Of a stretch of DNA of 64,000 nucleotides, positions 35,593 to 45,102 are shown piece after piece (positions within the stretch are counted from its first letter, which is position 1; each line of letters begins with the position of its first letter). The notes under the pieces were generated by a model. It did no database searches. It was not told the origin of the DNA and saw only the letters and a program-made list of their open reading frames with translations. A program made the translations under genes and the position numbers. The stretch comes from Thalassomonas haliotis (lineage in GTDB: Bacteria > Pseudomonadota > Gammaproteobacteria > Enterobacterales > Alteromonadaceae). Location: NCBI RefSeq assembly GCF_028657945.1, contig NZ_CP059693.1:372001-436000 (forward strand). The letters are read 5' to 3'.

Positions 35593-36998
35593 ATGTCAAG
35601 CCCCAAGTTCCGTGACCTGTCTGCGGGTAGTAAATCTCTTGTCCTGATCGAACTCGGTATTTTTGCCGGGGCCTTGTTGTTTTCGGTTTATTTAAACAGT
35701 GTATTTTTGTTTGTTGAACAGCCTGATACCCCGAGTAACCTGGTCGTAGCCTATGCCTTGCTTTTTGCCCTGATCATGCAGCTTACCTCGCTGGCGCTGG
35801 GGTTATATAACTCTAAATTGCGGGAAAGTATCCGCGGCGTGGTCCGCCGTATCCTGGTGTGTGTGTGGCGATAGGTTTTTTTGTTTTTTCCCTGATCAAT
35901 CCTTTTCTGGGCAGTCATCCGTTGCCGGTGGAACTGCTGGCACTGTCGTCGTTGTTGAGTTTACTGGTGATGGGGATTTTCAGGGCCTTTACCCTCAAGG
36001 TCGACTTTTTTGGCTTTAACAAGCGTAATATCCTGGTATTGGGGGCCGGTGAAAGGGCATCCATTATCGAGCAGCGCATGCGCCGCGATGTTGACCGCCA
36101 GGGTTTTCATGTCCATGCTTTTGTGGTGATGCCGGGCGATCATGAAGCAGGTATTGTCAAAGAAACCCGGATAGAGCTGGAAGAGTCCCTGGTCAGCTAT
36201 GCCATGGAAAACCACATTGATGAAATCGTGGTCGCCAGTGATGAGCGCCGTAATAACCTGCCGGTAGACGAGTTATTTGCCTGTAAGATCCGCGGTATTG
36301 AAGTGACTGAAATATTGGATTTTATTGAACGGGAAACCGGGCAAGTTGCCGTGAACCTGATTTACCCCAGTTGGGTGATCTATTCCAATGGTTTTGCTTC
36401 CGCCAATTACCTGAGAAATACCCTGGACTGGATTTTCAATGCCTCCATGGCCTTTATTATGTTGCTTTTTGCCTGGCCGGTGATGTTGATCACCGCTTTG
36501 ATCATTAAGTTAGAAGACGGCATGAAAGCGCCGGTGTTTTATTTTCAGGAAAGGGTCGGCCTGGACGGCGAACCGTTTAATATCATTAAGTTTCGCAGCA
36601 TGCGGGTTGATGCCGAGAAAAACGGCGCCCAATGGGCGGCAAAAAATGATGACAGAACCACGCGTATCGGTCATTTCTTGCGTAAATACCGGGTGGATGA
36701 GTTGCCGCAGATTTATAATGTGATGCGCGGCGATATGGGTTTTGTCGGTCCCCGTCCCGAGCGCCCGGAATTTGTCCAGACTCTGGTGACCAATATTCCT
36801 TATTACAACGAGCGCCATAATGTCAAACCCGGCTTGACCGGTTGGGCCCAGTTGAAATACCCCTATGGCGCCACCGAAACCGATGCCATGGAAAAACTGA
36901 AATACGATCTTTATTATATTAAACATCGCAGCTTTTTGCTGGATATGCTGATCCTGGTGAGAACGGCGGAAATTGTCTTGTTCGGCAAAGGCCGGTAA
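35593..36998 (+). pseudogene. XrtA system priming sugar-phosphate transferase, frameshifted in a GT run
   Basis: The reading frame is split. Codons from 35593 give the N-terminal membrane part (four helices begin, ending RGVVRRILVCVWR) and stop at 35874. A second frame from 35859 continues GFFVFSLINPF through a CoA-binding-like domain. It ends in a complete bacterial sugar transferase domain (FYFQERVGLDGEPFNIIKFRSM, quoted as FYFQERVG; RVDELPQIYNV; GPRPERPEF). The junction is a (GT)5G run at 35857-35867. Removing one GT restores a continuous protein of 467 residues, the normal length for the TIGR03013-type enzyme that starts the repeat unit on undecaprenyl phosphate. It is either a mutation, a slippage switch or a sequencing error. 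Confidence 0.85.
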
Positions 36999-37023
36999 GT
37001 AGGCGTCACCATCGAATCAATAG

Positions 37024-37060
37024 AAAAGTCAGGACCTTATTTATCCTGACTTTTACTTTT
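37024..37060 (+). terminator. Terminator after the priming transferase
   Basis: AAAAGTCAGGA (37024-37034) pairs perfectly with TCCTGACTTTT (37044-37054) over a 9-base loop and is followed by ACTTTTT. It may separate the transferase transcript from manC, or attenuate read-through. Confidence 0.8.
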
Positions 37061-37091
37061 TATGAAATAAGAAAAGGGAGCTTGTAACTAA

Positions 37092-38513
37092 GTGTCTAAT
37101 TTTTATCCTGTTATTTTGTGCGGGGGCAGCGGCACCCGACTCTGGCCACTTTCAAGAAAGCAACATCCTAAACAGTTCATCAAGCTGACCAATGATTTTA
37201 CTATGGTGCAAAACACCATTAAGCGCCTGCCTGAAAATGTCCAGCCACCTATTTTTATCTGTAACGAAGAACACAGGTTTATCGTCGCGGAGCAGGCCAG
37301 GGAAGTCAGTGTCGAGGCAAAAAGCATTTTGCTGGAGCCGGTGGGCCGCAATACCGCCCCCGCCATTGCCCTGGCGGCAATCACGGCGTTAAAAGAAAAT
37401 AAAGATGCCGTTTTGCTGGTGCTGGCCTCAGATCATAATATCAAGGACGAGGACAAGTTCCGCCAGGCGGCGCAAAGCGCTTATCAGTTGGCGATGCAGG
37501 ATAAGCTGGTGACTTTTGGTATCGTGCCTTCCAATCCCCATACCGGTTACGGTTATATCAAAAGGGGCGAGGAACTCAGCCCCGAGGCGAGCCAGTATAA
37601 GGTCAGCGAGTTTGTTGAAAAACCGGATGAGGCCACGGCGAAAACCTATGTTGACTCCGGCGAATATTACTGGAACAGCGGCATGTTTGTCTTTAAGGCC
37701 AGCAAGTTCTTGTCGGAATTAAAAGCCTTCCGGCCCGATATCTATGATGCCTGTGAACTGGCGATGCAGGATGTCGCCGATGATCTCGACTTTACCCGGG
37801 TCAATAAAGCCGCTTTTGAGGCTTGTCCGGACGAATCCGTCGATTATGCTGTGATGGAGCATACTGCACATGCGGTAGTGGTGCCGCTTGATGCCGGCTG
37901 GAGCGATGTCGGCTCCTGGTCGGCGTTATGGGAAGAGTCCGAGCGTGACGGCAATAATAATGCGATTCGCGGCGATGTTCTGACCGAGTCTACCAGCAAC
38001 AGTTATATCCAGGCTTCCAACCGCCTGGTGAGCAGTATCGGGCTGGACAATATTGTCATCATAGACACCCCGGATGCGCTTTTGGTGGCCAATAAAGATG
38101 ATGTGCAGAATGTGAAAGGCATAGTGGATAAGCTTAAAGGCCTAGAGCGCTCTGAATATATCCATCACAGAGAAGTTTATCGTCCCTGGGGCAAATACGA
38201 CAGCGTTGATAGCGGCGGCCGCTTCCAGGTCAAACGCATTACCGTCAAACCCGGGGCAAAATTGTCGGTGCAGATGCATCATCACAGGGCGGAGCACTGG
38301 ATAGTGGTTTCCGGCACCGCCAAGGTCAGAAACGGCGATAAAGAGTTTATCCTGACGGAGAATGAATCCACCTATATTCCAATCGGGGCGGTGCACAGCC
38401 TGGAAAATCCGGGCAAGTTGCCGCTGGAGCTGATTGAGGTGCAGTCCGGCTCCTACTTGGGGGAAGACGATATCGTCAGGCTTGCCGATAAGTACGGCAG
38501 GAGTGAAAAATAA
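37092..38513 (+). CDS. manC: Mannose-1-phosphate guanylyltransferase / mannose-6-phosphate isomerase
   Basis: A 473-residue bifunctional enzyme making GDP-mannose. The nucleotidyltransferase signature [19 protein letters not shown] is at residue 10, with FVEKPD near 177. The C-terminal cupin isomerase domain has PWGKYD, then [19 protein letters not shown] and the [13 protein letters not shown] segment. The start is a GTG; a GGGAG lies about 13 bases upstream, a little far. Its stop overlaps the manB start (TAATG). Together they supply GDP-mannose for the polysaccharide. Confidence 0.94.
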   Translation: MSNFYPVILCGGSGTRLWPLSRKQHPKQFIKLTNDFTMVQNTIKRLPENVQPPIFICNEEHRFIVAEQAREVSVEAKSILLEPVGRNTAPAIALAAITALKENKDAVLLVLASDHNIKDEDKFRQAAQSAYQLAMQDKLVTFGIVPSNPHTGYGYIKRGEELSPEASQYKVSEFVEKPDEATAKTYVDSGEYYWNSGMFVFKASKFLSELKAFRPDIYDACELAMQDVADDLDFTRVNKAAFEACPDESVDYAVMEHTAHAVVVPLDAGWSDVGSWSALWEESERDGNNNAIRGDVLTESTSNSYIQASNRLVSSIGLDNIVIIDTPDALLVANKDDVQNVKGIVDKLKGLERSEYIHHREVYRPWGKYDSVDSGGRFQVKRITVKPGAKLSVQMHHHRAEHWIVVSGTAKVRNGDKEFILTENESTYIPIGAVHSLENPGKLPLELIEVQSGSYLGEDDIVRLADKYGRSEK

Positions 38514-39880
38514 TGACCGGGTTAACCTGTTTTAAGGCCTATGATATCCGCGGCAAGCTCGGCGACGAGCTTAATCAGGATATTGTTTATCGTATCGGCC
38601 GGGCTTTTGCTCAGTATTTAAACGCGAAAACCGTAGTGATCGGCGGTGATATCCGCTTGTCGACCCCTGAGCTGAAAGCGGCGCTGGCAGACGGCATTAT
38701 GGCGGCGGGCTGCGATGTCATTGATATCGGCTTATGCGGCACCGAAGAAATTTATTTTGCCACCAGCCATCTTAAAACCGACGGCGGTATCGTGGTCACC
38801 GCCAGCCATAATCCCAAAGATTATAACGGCTTAAAACTGGTGCGGGAAAACAGTAAACCCATCAGCGGCGATACCGGCTTATTCGATATCCGGAAAATTG
38901 CCGAGCAAAGCTTGTTTCGCCAGGTGGAGCAGCAGGGCAAGTTCACACAGGTATCGAACCTGGATGATTATGTCGCTCATTTATTGACTTATATTTCACC
39001 AGAAAAACTCAAGCCGCTTAAGCTGGTAGTAAACGCCGGTAACGGCGCCGCCGGTCATGTGGTGAATGCCCTGGAAAAGGTCTTTCAACAGCAAAAGCTG
39101 CCGGTGGAATTTATTAAGGTTTTCAACGAACCGGATGGAAATTTCCCCAACGGCATTCCCAACCCGCTTTTGCCCGAGAACCGCGGCGCGACCCGTGAAG
39201 CGGTGATCAGGCATAAAGCCGATATGGGCATTGCCTGGGACGGTGATTTTGACCGTTGTTTCCTGTTTGATGAAAACGGCGACTTTATCGAAGGTTATTA
39301 TATTGTCGGTTTGCTGGCGGAAGCTTTTTTACAAAAGCACAGCAAGGAAAAGATCATCCACGATCCCAGGTTAACCCTCAATACCATAGATATCGTTGAA
39401 AACAATCACGGCATTGCCATCCAAAGCAAAACCGGCCATGCCTTTATTAAAGAGCGCATGCGTTTGGAAAATGCCGTTTATGGCGGCGAAATGAGCGCCC
39501 ATCATTATTTCCGGGATTTTAATTACTGCGACAGCGGCATGATCCCCTGGTTATTGGTGGCCGAGCTGATCAGTGTTTCCGGCATGGGCTTATCGGCTAT
39601 GGTCAGTGAGCGTATTGCCAAGTTCCCGTCTTCCGGCGAAATAAACCGTAAGGTATCGGATGCGGACCTGGTGCTGGCGAAAGTAAATGAACATTACCGG
39701 GATCTGGCCCTGGAGAAAGAAGAAGTGGACGGTTTATCCCTGGCCTTTGACGGCTGGCGCATGAATATCCGCAAATCCAATACCGAGCCTTTGCTGCGCC
39801 TGAATGTGGAATCCCAGGGGAATGTTGAGTTGATGGAAAGTAAAACCCGGGAGCTGATTGCTTTTATCGAAAGTATTTAG
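38513..39880 (+). CDS. manB: Phosphomannomutase (phosphohexomutase family)
   Basis: A 455-residue enzyme converting mannose-6-phosphate to mannose-1-phosphate. The phosphoserine loop [11 protein letters not shown] lies near residue 97, the metal loop DGDFDRCF near 243, the sugar loop [10 protein letters not shown] near 324 and the phosphate-binding loop [12 protein letters not shown] near 421. Translation is coupled to manC by a TAATG overlap. CpsG/ManB-type assignment is firm; activity on glucose phosphates as well is possible. Confidence 0.93.
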   Translation: MTGLTCFKAYDIRGKLGDELNQDIVYRIGRAFAQYLNAKTVVIGGDIRLSTPELKAALADGIMAAGCDVIDIGLCGTEEIYFATSHLKTDGGIVVTASHNPKDYNGLKLVRENSKPISGDTGLFDIRKIAEQSLFRQVEQQGKFTQVSNLDDYVAHLLTYISPEKLKPLKLVVNAGNGAAGHVVNALEKVFQQQKLPVEFIKVFNEPDGNFPNGIPNPLLPENRGATREAVIRHKADMGIAWDGDFDRCFLFDENGDFIEGYYIVGLLAEAFLQKHSKEKIIHDPRLTLNTIDIVENNHGIAIQSKTGHAFIKERMRLENAVYGGEMSAHHYFRDFNYCDSGMIPWLLVAELISVSGMGLSAMVSERIAKFPSSGEINRKVSDADLVLAKVNEHYRDLALEKEEVDGLSLAFDGWRMNIRKSNTEPLLRLNVESQGNVELMESKTRELIAFIESI

Positions 39881-40134
39881 TCGTTCCGGCGACGGCGGAC
39901 AGGTCGGCAACCAGTTCGCCGGTCAAGCCGGCAATATGCTAAGCACCTGCGAAAACCTGGCGCCGGTGAGCTTGGGGGAGCCGCCAGCGGCAATCGCTGG
40001 TAACTAAGAAGACATGTTTGTGCCCCAGCCCAGCGATGACGATAACGGTACGTCAGTGCTTACTATTACTAATCCCCTTCTCATCTCGCTGGAGAGCCTT
40101 TAGCAGTGCCGACGGCCGTTTAACCGGCATAAAA
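39881..40134. other. Intergenic stretch with a possible decayed reading frame
   Basis: The plus frame from 39882 stays open for 41 codons (reading SGDGGQVGNQFAGQAGN early on), meets one TAA, then runs another 29 codons (FVPQPSDDDNGTSVLTIT) to a TAG. The composition looks coding, but I see no start codon, ribosome binding site or family. It may be a gene remnant. Nothing else is recognisable. Confidence 0.3.
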
Positions 40135-40158
40135 AAAAGGCACCCGAAGGTGCCTTTT
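40131..40158 (-). terminator. Terminator after the 838-residue secreted protein gene
   Basis: GGCACC pairs with GGTGCC around a CGAA loop with flanking A/T pairs (40135-40158). On the minus strand the hairpin is followed by eight T, a strong intrinsic terminator 29 bases after the stop codon at 40187. Confidence 0.88.
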
Positions 40159-40186
40159 GCCTAACCTACCACTGCTTGTTGAGAGG

Positions 40187-42703
40187 TTATGGCAGGTTCG
40201 CTTGCTCCAGGACTTTAGTATCCCAGTCATCCGGCAGTTCAATCATATAAACCGAACGCTTGTCGCCGACATTGCCCCAGTTGGAAGACCAGTAGATGCG
40301 GTTACCTTCGAGGTTAATCGCCGCCGGTGCTTCATCCCGGTATTTGCCGTCGTAGGCGTTATAAGCGGGAGAGATACGCCAGATCACCGGGTTCTCTTCT
40401 TCTGGTTTAATCTGAATCATCATAAACTGGTTGCCCGCCCATAAATCATCGGCCTTGGAGTAAGAGTTCATAAATAACCAGCCGGGTTTGCTTTCAGGCA
40501 TTTTACCGTAATGAAAACCCATGGCCCAACCGAAGTCAGCATGTCTGGCCACCTGGATGCGGTTATCGTAACCGGCATTTTCACCGTCGATATAGATGGC
40601 ATCCAGTCTGTCGGTACGGTTATTCTGGCTGATAAACATCTCCCTGCCGGCTTCGTCAAAAGACCAGCCGGAGTGGGTTTCGCTGATAGAAATCTTCACC
40701 GGAGCCTGCACGCTGTGGTCAAAATCTACCGGCCACAGGTGCGGACCGTCAAACCAGGTATCCATGTAATCAACACCTGTGCCGCCATAATTAACATCAT
40801 CCCACTTATTACCCATATGAATAACAATGCCTGTGCCTAGAGGTGACATTTCCACCATATTCGGACGATAAGTAAAGGTAGGCATTTCCATGCCTTCAGC
40901 CTTAATGGCTTCGATATCTAAGTTGGTACCGGCTAAATCACTCGGCGTCATGGAATGTACAACATCCGTGGATACCTGATAGTGAACAAAGGCGTCGACT
41001 AAGTAGGTATATGAGCCGTTTGCTTTCTGACCATAATGTACCGCCATCCAGGCCCAGTGATCGCTGTCATTTGAGCTGTCGCCTTCAACATCGTTGTAGA
41101 TCTTGGTGGAATTGGGGAACAATTCACTGAAGTCTTTGATCATCACCCGGGTATTGTCCATATCCCGGATGTCTTCTATTTTCCAGAACTGCATGCCCTT
41201 GATGTAATAGATGCGGTAAGGATGATTACCCGAGGTGTCCCAGCGGACTTCATGAACTTCACCTATGTTGCTACCGTCTTGATGGGTAAGCTCGGCAATC
41301 ACTTCGCTGGTAATGCGGTCGATCACTTTACTGGAGGTCGAGTTGCCGGCAAATACCAGCAGGGAATCCCCGGCAGAGTTTTCAGGTGAGTAACGCGAAT
41401 ATACGATTAATGCATCTTCAACGCCGTCGCCGGCTAAACGGGTGATCTTGGCACCTGTACTCGGGTCGGTAATTGTCTCACCGATGGCGGGTGCTTGACT
41501 GCCAAAGTCAGGAGTAATGATGTCTTTGCTCAAATTGAACTCACCGCTATTCGTGCGGTTATAGCTGGCGCCGCCAGCACCGGCATAGCTGGCATCGTCA
41601 GTGCCGCCATAGCTAGTGTCGTCAGTGCCGCCACCAGTGCTGCTGTCAGTATCGCCATCGGTACCGGATGCTACCTGGGCAAAAATAAAGGTATGCAGGT
41701 TGTCACTGATATTATCAGACATATCGGCACATTTAATATATAACTGGCTGGGCTGCTCACCGTCGTTCATGGTATAAGCGTGGGTAAGGCCACCACCGGC
41801 TGCCTGCATGGTAATCTCCATATCGGCAAAAGCATCATTCTGGTCCATATCGGCCTTACAGCTGGCAGCTTTATCGGTTTCTATGGTCAGGGTAATGACC
41901 CGGGTATCATCTTCTAATGATGTGGTTCGCTGAATGGCTTGTCTGCTTTTTGGGGAAGCTAAGTCGGCAATACCATAAGTGACCACCAGCATAGGGCGGT
42001 ATTGGACATCAGCATAATTAGAGCTGGCGGTAATGTTTTGAATATTGGCACTGGGGTTGCTGTGAAATAACGCCCAGCCCTGATTGACACAGCTGCCTTG
42101 CTGTATGCATTGCAGATCTGCGGTGACATCAACTTCATATTGGGTACCGACGGCATCGGCAGATTGTGGGGTAAAAGAAGGAGCCTGACTCAAATCTTTG
42201 AGTACCCCCTGGAAATAATCGGCATTAAGATCTTCCGGCGAATCCGGATCGGACAAACGCCATTTGACATCATTTCCGGCAGAATCATCACGGGACTCAT
42301 TATTAGCGCCCACGCGGAAACCATCGGCAACTTTCCAGCCGGTGGCATAGGCCTGACCTAAATTATCGGGATCCAGGATTTGTCTGACATAGATCTCGGA
42401 AGCTGTATAAACATGGCCTCCGACACGGGTGAAAATTAATTTGGCAGAAGAAATATCCTCTTTCTGGCTGATATCTGCCAACTCAAAATGCTCCAGGTTA
42501 TAATACCTGTTGGTACCGTCAAACCTGAAATAATGAACGCCTTTAGTGGAGTTCTGTGCTCTGGAACCACTAAATATCGTAGATGTGGCACCGTTAAAAC
42601 CGTTAGCTTCCTGCTGGTACGTTACTGTTTCTACTGCAGCAACATTGAAACTAAGAAACAACATAATAAATAGCGACAACGTCGAAGAAACTTTCCTAAA
42701 CAT
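40187..42703 (-). CDS. Large secreted protein, N-terminal carbohydrate-binding-like module and C-terminal propeller-like domain
   Basis: An 838-residue protein with signal peptide MFRKVSSTLSLFIMLFLSFNVAA and a good ribosome binding site (GAGAGG). Residues 25-245 resemble a DNRLRE/CBM-type beta-sandwich (YYNLEHFELADIS, then VDVTADLQCI). A cysteine-containing Ig-like stretch follows, then a low-complexity linker at about 350-390 with GGTDDTSY-type repeats. The C-terminal 440 residues recall the propeller of oligogalacturonate-lyase-like proteins (EVRWDTSGNHPYRIYYIKG in part; HLWPVDFDHS). No PEP-CTERM motif is present at the end (EQANLP). It may bind or cleave a polysaccharide; that is inference. 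Confidence 0.7.
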   Translation of the reverse strand: MFRKVSSTLSLFIMLFLSFNVAAVETVTYQQEANGFNGATSTIFSGSRAQNSTKGVHYFRFDGTNRYYNLEHFELADISQKEDISSAKLIFTRVGGHVYTASEIYVRQILDPDNLGQAYATGWKVADGFRVGANNESRDDSAGNDVKWRLSDPDSPEDLNADYFQGVLKDLSQAPSFTPQSADAVGTQYEVDVTADLQCIQQGSCVNQGWALFHSNPSANIQNITASSNYADVQYRPMLVVTYGIADLASPKSRQAIQRTTSLEDDTRVITLTIETDKAASCKADMDQNDAFADMEITMQAAGGGLTHAYTMNDGEQPSQLYIKCADMSDNISDNLHTFIFAQVASGTDGDTDSSTGGGTDDTSYGGTDDASYAGAGGASYNRTNSGEFNLSKDIITPDFGSQAPAIGETITDPSTGAKITRLAGDGVEDALIVYSRYSPENSAGDSLLVFAGNSTSSKVIDRITSEVIAELTHQDGSNIGEVHEVRWDTSGNHPYRIYYIKGMQFWKIEDIRDMDNTRVMIKDFSELFPNSTKIYNDVEGDSSNDSDHWAWMAVHYGQKANGSYTYLVDAFVHYQVSTDVVHSMTPSDLAGTNLDIEAIKAEGMEMPTFTYRPNMVEMSPLGTGIVIHMGNKWDDVNYGGTGVDYMDTWFDGPHLWPVDFDHSVQAPVKISISETHSGWSFDEAGREMFISQNNRTDRLDAIYIDGENAGYDNRIQVARHADFGWAMGFHYGKMPESKPGWLFMNSYSKADDLWAGNQFMMIQIKPEEENPVIWRISPAYNAYDGKYRDEAPAAINLEGNRIYWSSNWGNVGDKRSVYMIELPDDWDTKVLEQANLP

Positions 42704-43095
42704 AATGACCTCTCAACAAACATTAATGTTTTTAATGTCAACCTAAACACTGAGCAGATAATTGCAAAAGATGCCGGTTAACTTACGTCCTTTTTAAACT
42801 GTAAATAAATTTTTGATATTTAACCTCTCTTGTGCTTTGCCCTGTCTTCATTGGGGTGCCATTCTAATAAAAGCAAAAACAGAAAGCCATAGCTGTATAA
42901 AAAATAATCAATAACATTTTGTAAGTTGTTTGTGAATAAAGGGTTGATATTGCTTTTTTATCCAACAAAAAGAAATAGGTATCGAGATGAAATAAACTAA
43001 AAAAAATTGCTGTTGAATGAAAAAACACCAAAAACTTAATGCAGGGTGGGAAATGTCGCACAAAATTTACGGGCCATTCTCCGATCTCAGTCTGC
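42704..43095. other. AT-rich intergenic region
   Basis: It holds the promoter region of the 838-residue protein gene on the minus strand and possibly that of the YdcF-like gene on the plus strand. I found no clear -35/-10 pair, hairpin or gene. It is visibly more AT-rich than its surroundings. Confidence 0.5.
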
Positions 43096-43263
43096 ATGAG
43101 TGATAAAAGCTATTGGCTGCAAGGCAGGGACAATAAAGGCTGGGCTAAAAGCATAAGCAGTATTATCAGCAGGGGTATTTTATTGTGGCTTTTGAGCAAA
43201 GCTGTCTTATCTATAGCGGCTGATATGATAATATCGACATCAATAACCAGCCATCATATGTGA
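43096..43263 (+). CDS. Possible small membrane protein upstream of the YdcF-like gene
   Basis: A 55-codon frame with one hydrophobic segment (SRGILLWLLSKAVLSIAADM). It ends four bases before the next gene. The frame extends upstream to an ATG at 43039, but that part looks non-coding. No ribosome binding site is evident at either ATG. It is kept only because of position and the hydrophobic stretch. Confidence 0.25.
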   Translation: MSDKSYWLQGRDNKGWAKSISSIISRGILLWLLSKAVLSIAADMIISTSITSHHM

Positions 43264-43267
43264 ATAA

Positions 43268-43987
43268 ATGGTTTTACTTTACCCTTTTACCTTGCTGATT
43301 TTTATCATTATTGTAACTTATCTCCTTGAGAGGCTTGCGAGCGTCAAGTTAAGTCAATTACGGCTTTTCAGTTTTACTTGCCTCTATATCAGCTGTACGC
43401 CCTTATCTGCTAATTTAAGCGTGTGGTTGCTGCAGTCAAAAATCGACTATCAACACTGTGCTGCTGATATTAACCGTACTATTATCCTTGCCGGAGGAAC
43501 CGTTAAACCGGCTTTAGCAAATGACTGGAGCGCACTCGGGGATACCTCCATCAGGCGCGTGGTTTTTCTGGCCTCGCAACTTGAGCAGCTTAATACTTCA
43601 TCGGTGATAGTGTCTGGCGGCGCCGGCGTCGGGGTTAAGGAAGCGACACTTATGGCCGACTTGCTGGCCAGGCTCTATCCCCGGGGCAAGCTGGATATTA
43701 TCCTGGATGCCAATGCCAAAAATACCCAGGCATCGGCACGTTTTGTTCGCAGCCAGATGCTTGATGAAAGTGGTTATTATCTGGTGACTTCTGACTGGCA
43801 TATGGCGAGGGCACAAGCCATTTTTGCGCATCATGGCATCAAGGTCTGTCCCGTTGCCAGTGAAGAAAGTTATGTGCCTTATGGCTTTCCCGGCTGGTTT
43901 ATCCCGCAAAAAAGCGCTCTGGCTAAATTTGAACTGGCCTGGCATGAATTCGGTGGTTTATTGTTTTTGTGGTGGGCTAAGCTTTAG
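43268..43987 (+). CDS. YdcF/DUF218 family protein
   Basis: A 239-residue protein with two N-terminal membrane helices and a DUF218 domain: ILAGGTVKPA near residue 77, VIVSGGAG near 117, DANAKNTQASARFV near 150, and LVTSDWHMARAQAIF near 178. The family (ElyC, SanA, YdcF) is linked to envelope and undecaprenyl-carrier metabolism, though the activity is not settled. Position at the edge of an EPS locus fits an envelope role. Its stop overlaps the convergent neighbour by four bases. Confidence 0.8.
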   Translation: MVLLYPFTLLIFIIIVTYLLERLASVKLSQLRLFSFTCLYISCTPLSANLSVWLLQSKIDYQHCAADINRTIILAGGTVKPALANDWSALGDTSIRRVVFLASQLEQLNTSSVIVSGGAGVGVKEATLMADLLARLYPRGKLDIILDANAKNTQASARFVRSQMLDESGYYLVTSDWHMARAQAIFAHHGIKVCPVASEESYVPYGFPGWFIPQKSALAKFELAWHEFGGLLFLWWAKL

Positions 43988-45084
43988 TTTTTCCTACATT
44001 TTGCCAGTGACTTAGCAAAATAGTGCAGGACTCTTAACCAGCCGGCGGAAATGATGCGCACCGACACCTGCGGCAGAATTTTATTGGCCAGGTACTGCTT
44101 ATAGGGCGCCGAGCGGCCACCGCCCGGCAACAGCTGCAGCTGGCTAAGTCCCTGCCGGTAGCCCTGTTCGATCACATAACCTAAGTGTAAAAAACCGGGA
44201 GAAAGCTTCGGGTTATAATCGGGATCAAAGGCATATTGCAGGAAGTAGCCGCGATTATCGCAGCTAAAGCCATAAAAGGCCGATTGTGCCTGCTGGTCCA
44301 ACACCATCAGCGAGGACATTAAGGTGATATCGTCACTTTCGCGGCATAAGCCGATAAACATCTGCTGGAATTTGAGCCGCTGGTTTTCATAGACCTTTTT
44401 ATGCCAGCGGCTGACTTTTAAGCGGTTTAACTCTTCAATAAAGGGTTCTGTCTGCTCGAAGCTTATGTTTTTAAAATCCAGTGCTTCACTGATAAAACGC
44501 CGGTGTAAAAGGGTTTTTTGCCTGACTTTCTTTTTTAACTGCTGGCAGAATTGCTCAAAATCACCGCTGAGATTGACCAGGTAATTGCTGGCGCGCGACA
44601 GGATTTCCAGGCTATGGCTGCCTTTAAAAGCCCTGAGCTGGCGAAAAACATGGCTATGTCGGCTGGCGCTTTGAATAAGGAAAGTCTGCCAGTGAAGCGA
44701 CGTTATCGCCTGTTGCAGCACCTGGTCGATGGCGCCGATATCGGCCTGGCGGTCTACGATAAAGTCGAGGTTATCGCTGCGCACCGCATCCGGGATGTCG
44801 TCGCTGCAGCCGATAAATTGCAACTGCCTGATGTTTACCAGTCCCTTGAGATTTTTTTGATGGCTGAACAGGGGAGCCAGGGCGATCAGTTGCTCCTGGT
44901 CATATACGGCAATAAGATGAAGTTCGACGTTGCCGGCCAGGCAATTTTTCCACCAGGCATATTGCCATTGCCAGGATAAAAACAGCCGGTCGGCATCGCT
45001 TTTTTCCAGTAATTGCTGCCACAGGTGCCGGTTGTCGCCAAAGGCCTGTTCATCCCAGAAATGAAAGCTTAACTGATTAAACAA
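43984..45084 (-). CDS. GNAT/FemAB-like acyltransferase (CelD/BioF2 domain)
   Basis: A 366-residue cytosolic protein. The N-terminal part has FLSWQWQYAWWKN near residue 34, a pattern common in FemAB/CelD-like proteins. The acetyltransferase-type domain is at about residues 170-320 (LLHRRFISEAL, AFYGFSCDNRGYFLQYAFDP, LHLGYVIEQGYRQGL). FemAB-like proteins in XrtA loci are thought to add amino-acyl or acyl groups to sugars. It is the last gene of the long minus-strand biosynthetic operon. Confidence 0.78.
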   Translation of the reverse strand: MFNQLSFHFWDEQAFGDNRHLWQQLLEKSDADRLFLSWQWQYAWWKNCLAGNVELHLIAVYDQEQLIALAPLFSHQKNLKGLVNIRQLQFIGCSDDIPDAVRSDNLDFIVDRQADIGAIDQVLQQAITSLHWQTFLIQSASRHSHVFRQLRAFKGSHSLEILSRASNYLVNLSGDFEQFCQQLKKKVRQKTLLHRRFISEALDFKNISFEQTEPFIEELNRLKVSRWHKKVYENQRLKFQQMFIGLCRESDDITLMSSLMVLDQQAQSAFYGFSCDNRGYFLQYAFDPDYNPKLSPGFLHLGYVIEQGYRQGLSQLQLLPGGGRSAPYKQYLANKILPQVSVRIISAGWLRVLHYFAKSLAKCRKN

Positions 45085-45102
45085 GAAGTTTTTCCCTGAT
45101 GG

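Noticed and set aside
41520-41660. Repeat array or CRISPR-like sequence in the secreted protein gene
   Set aside because: The short repeats are in-frame codons for a GGTDD-SY linker, vary in length, and lack spacers.
43039-43095. Longer start for the small ORF before the YdcF-like gene
   Set aside because: The added residues look non-coding and there is no ribosome binding site. Even the shorter form is doubtful.
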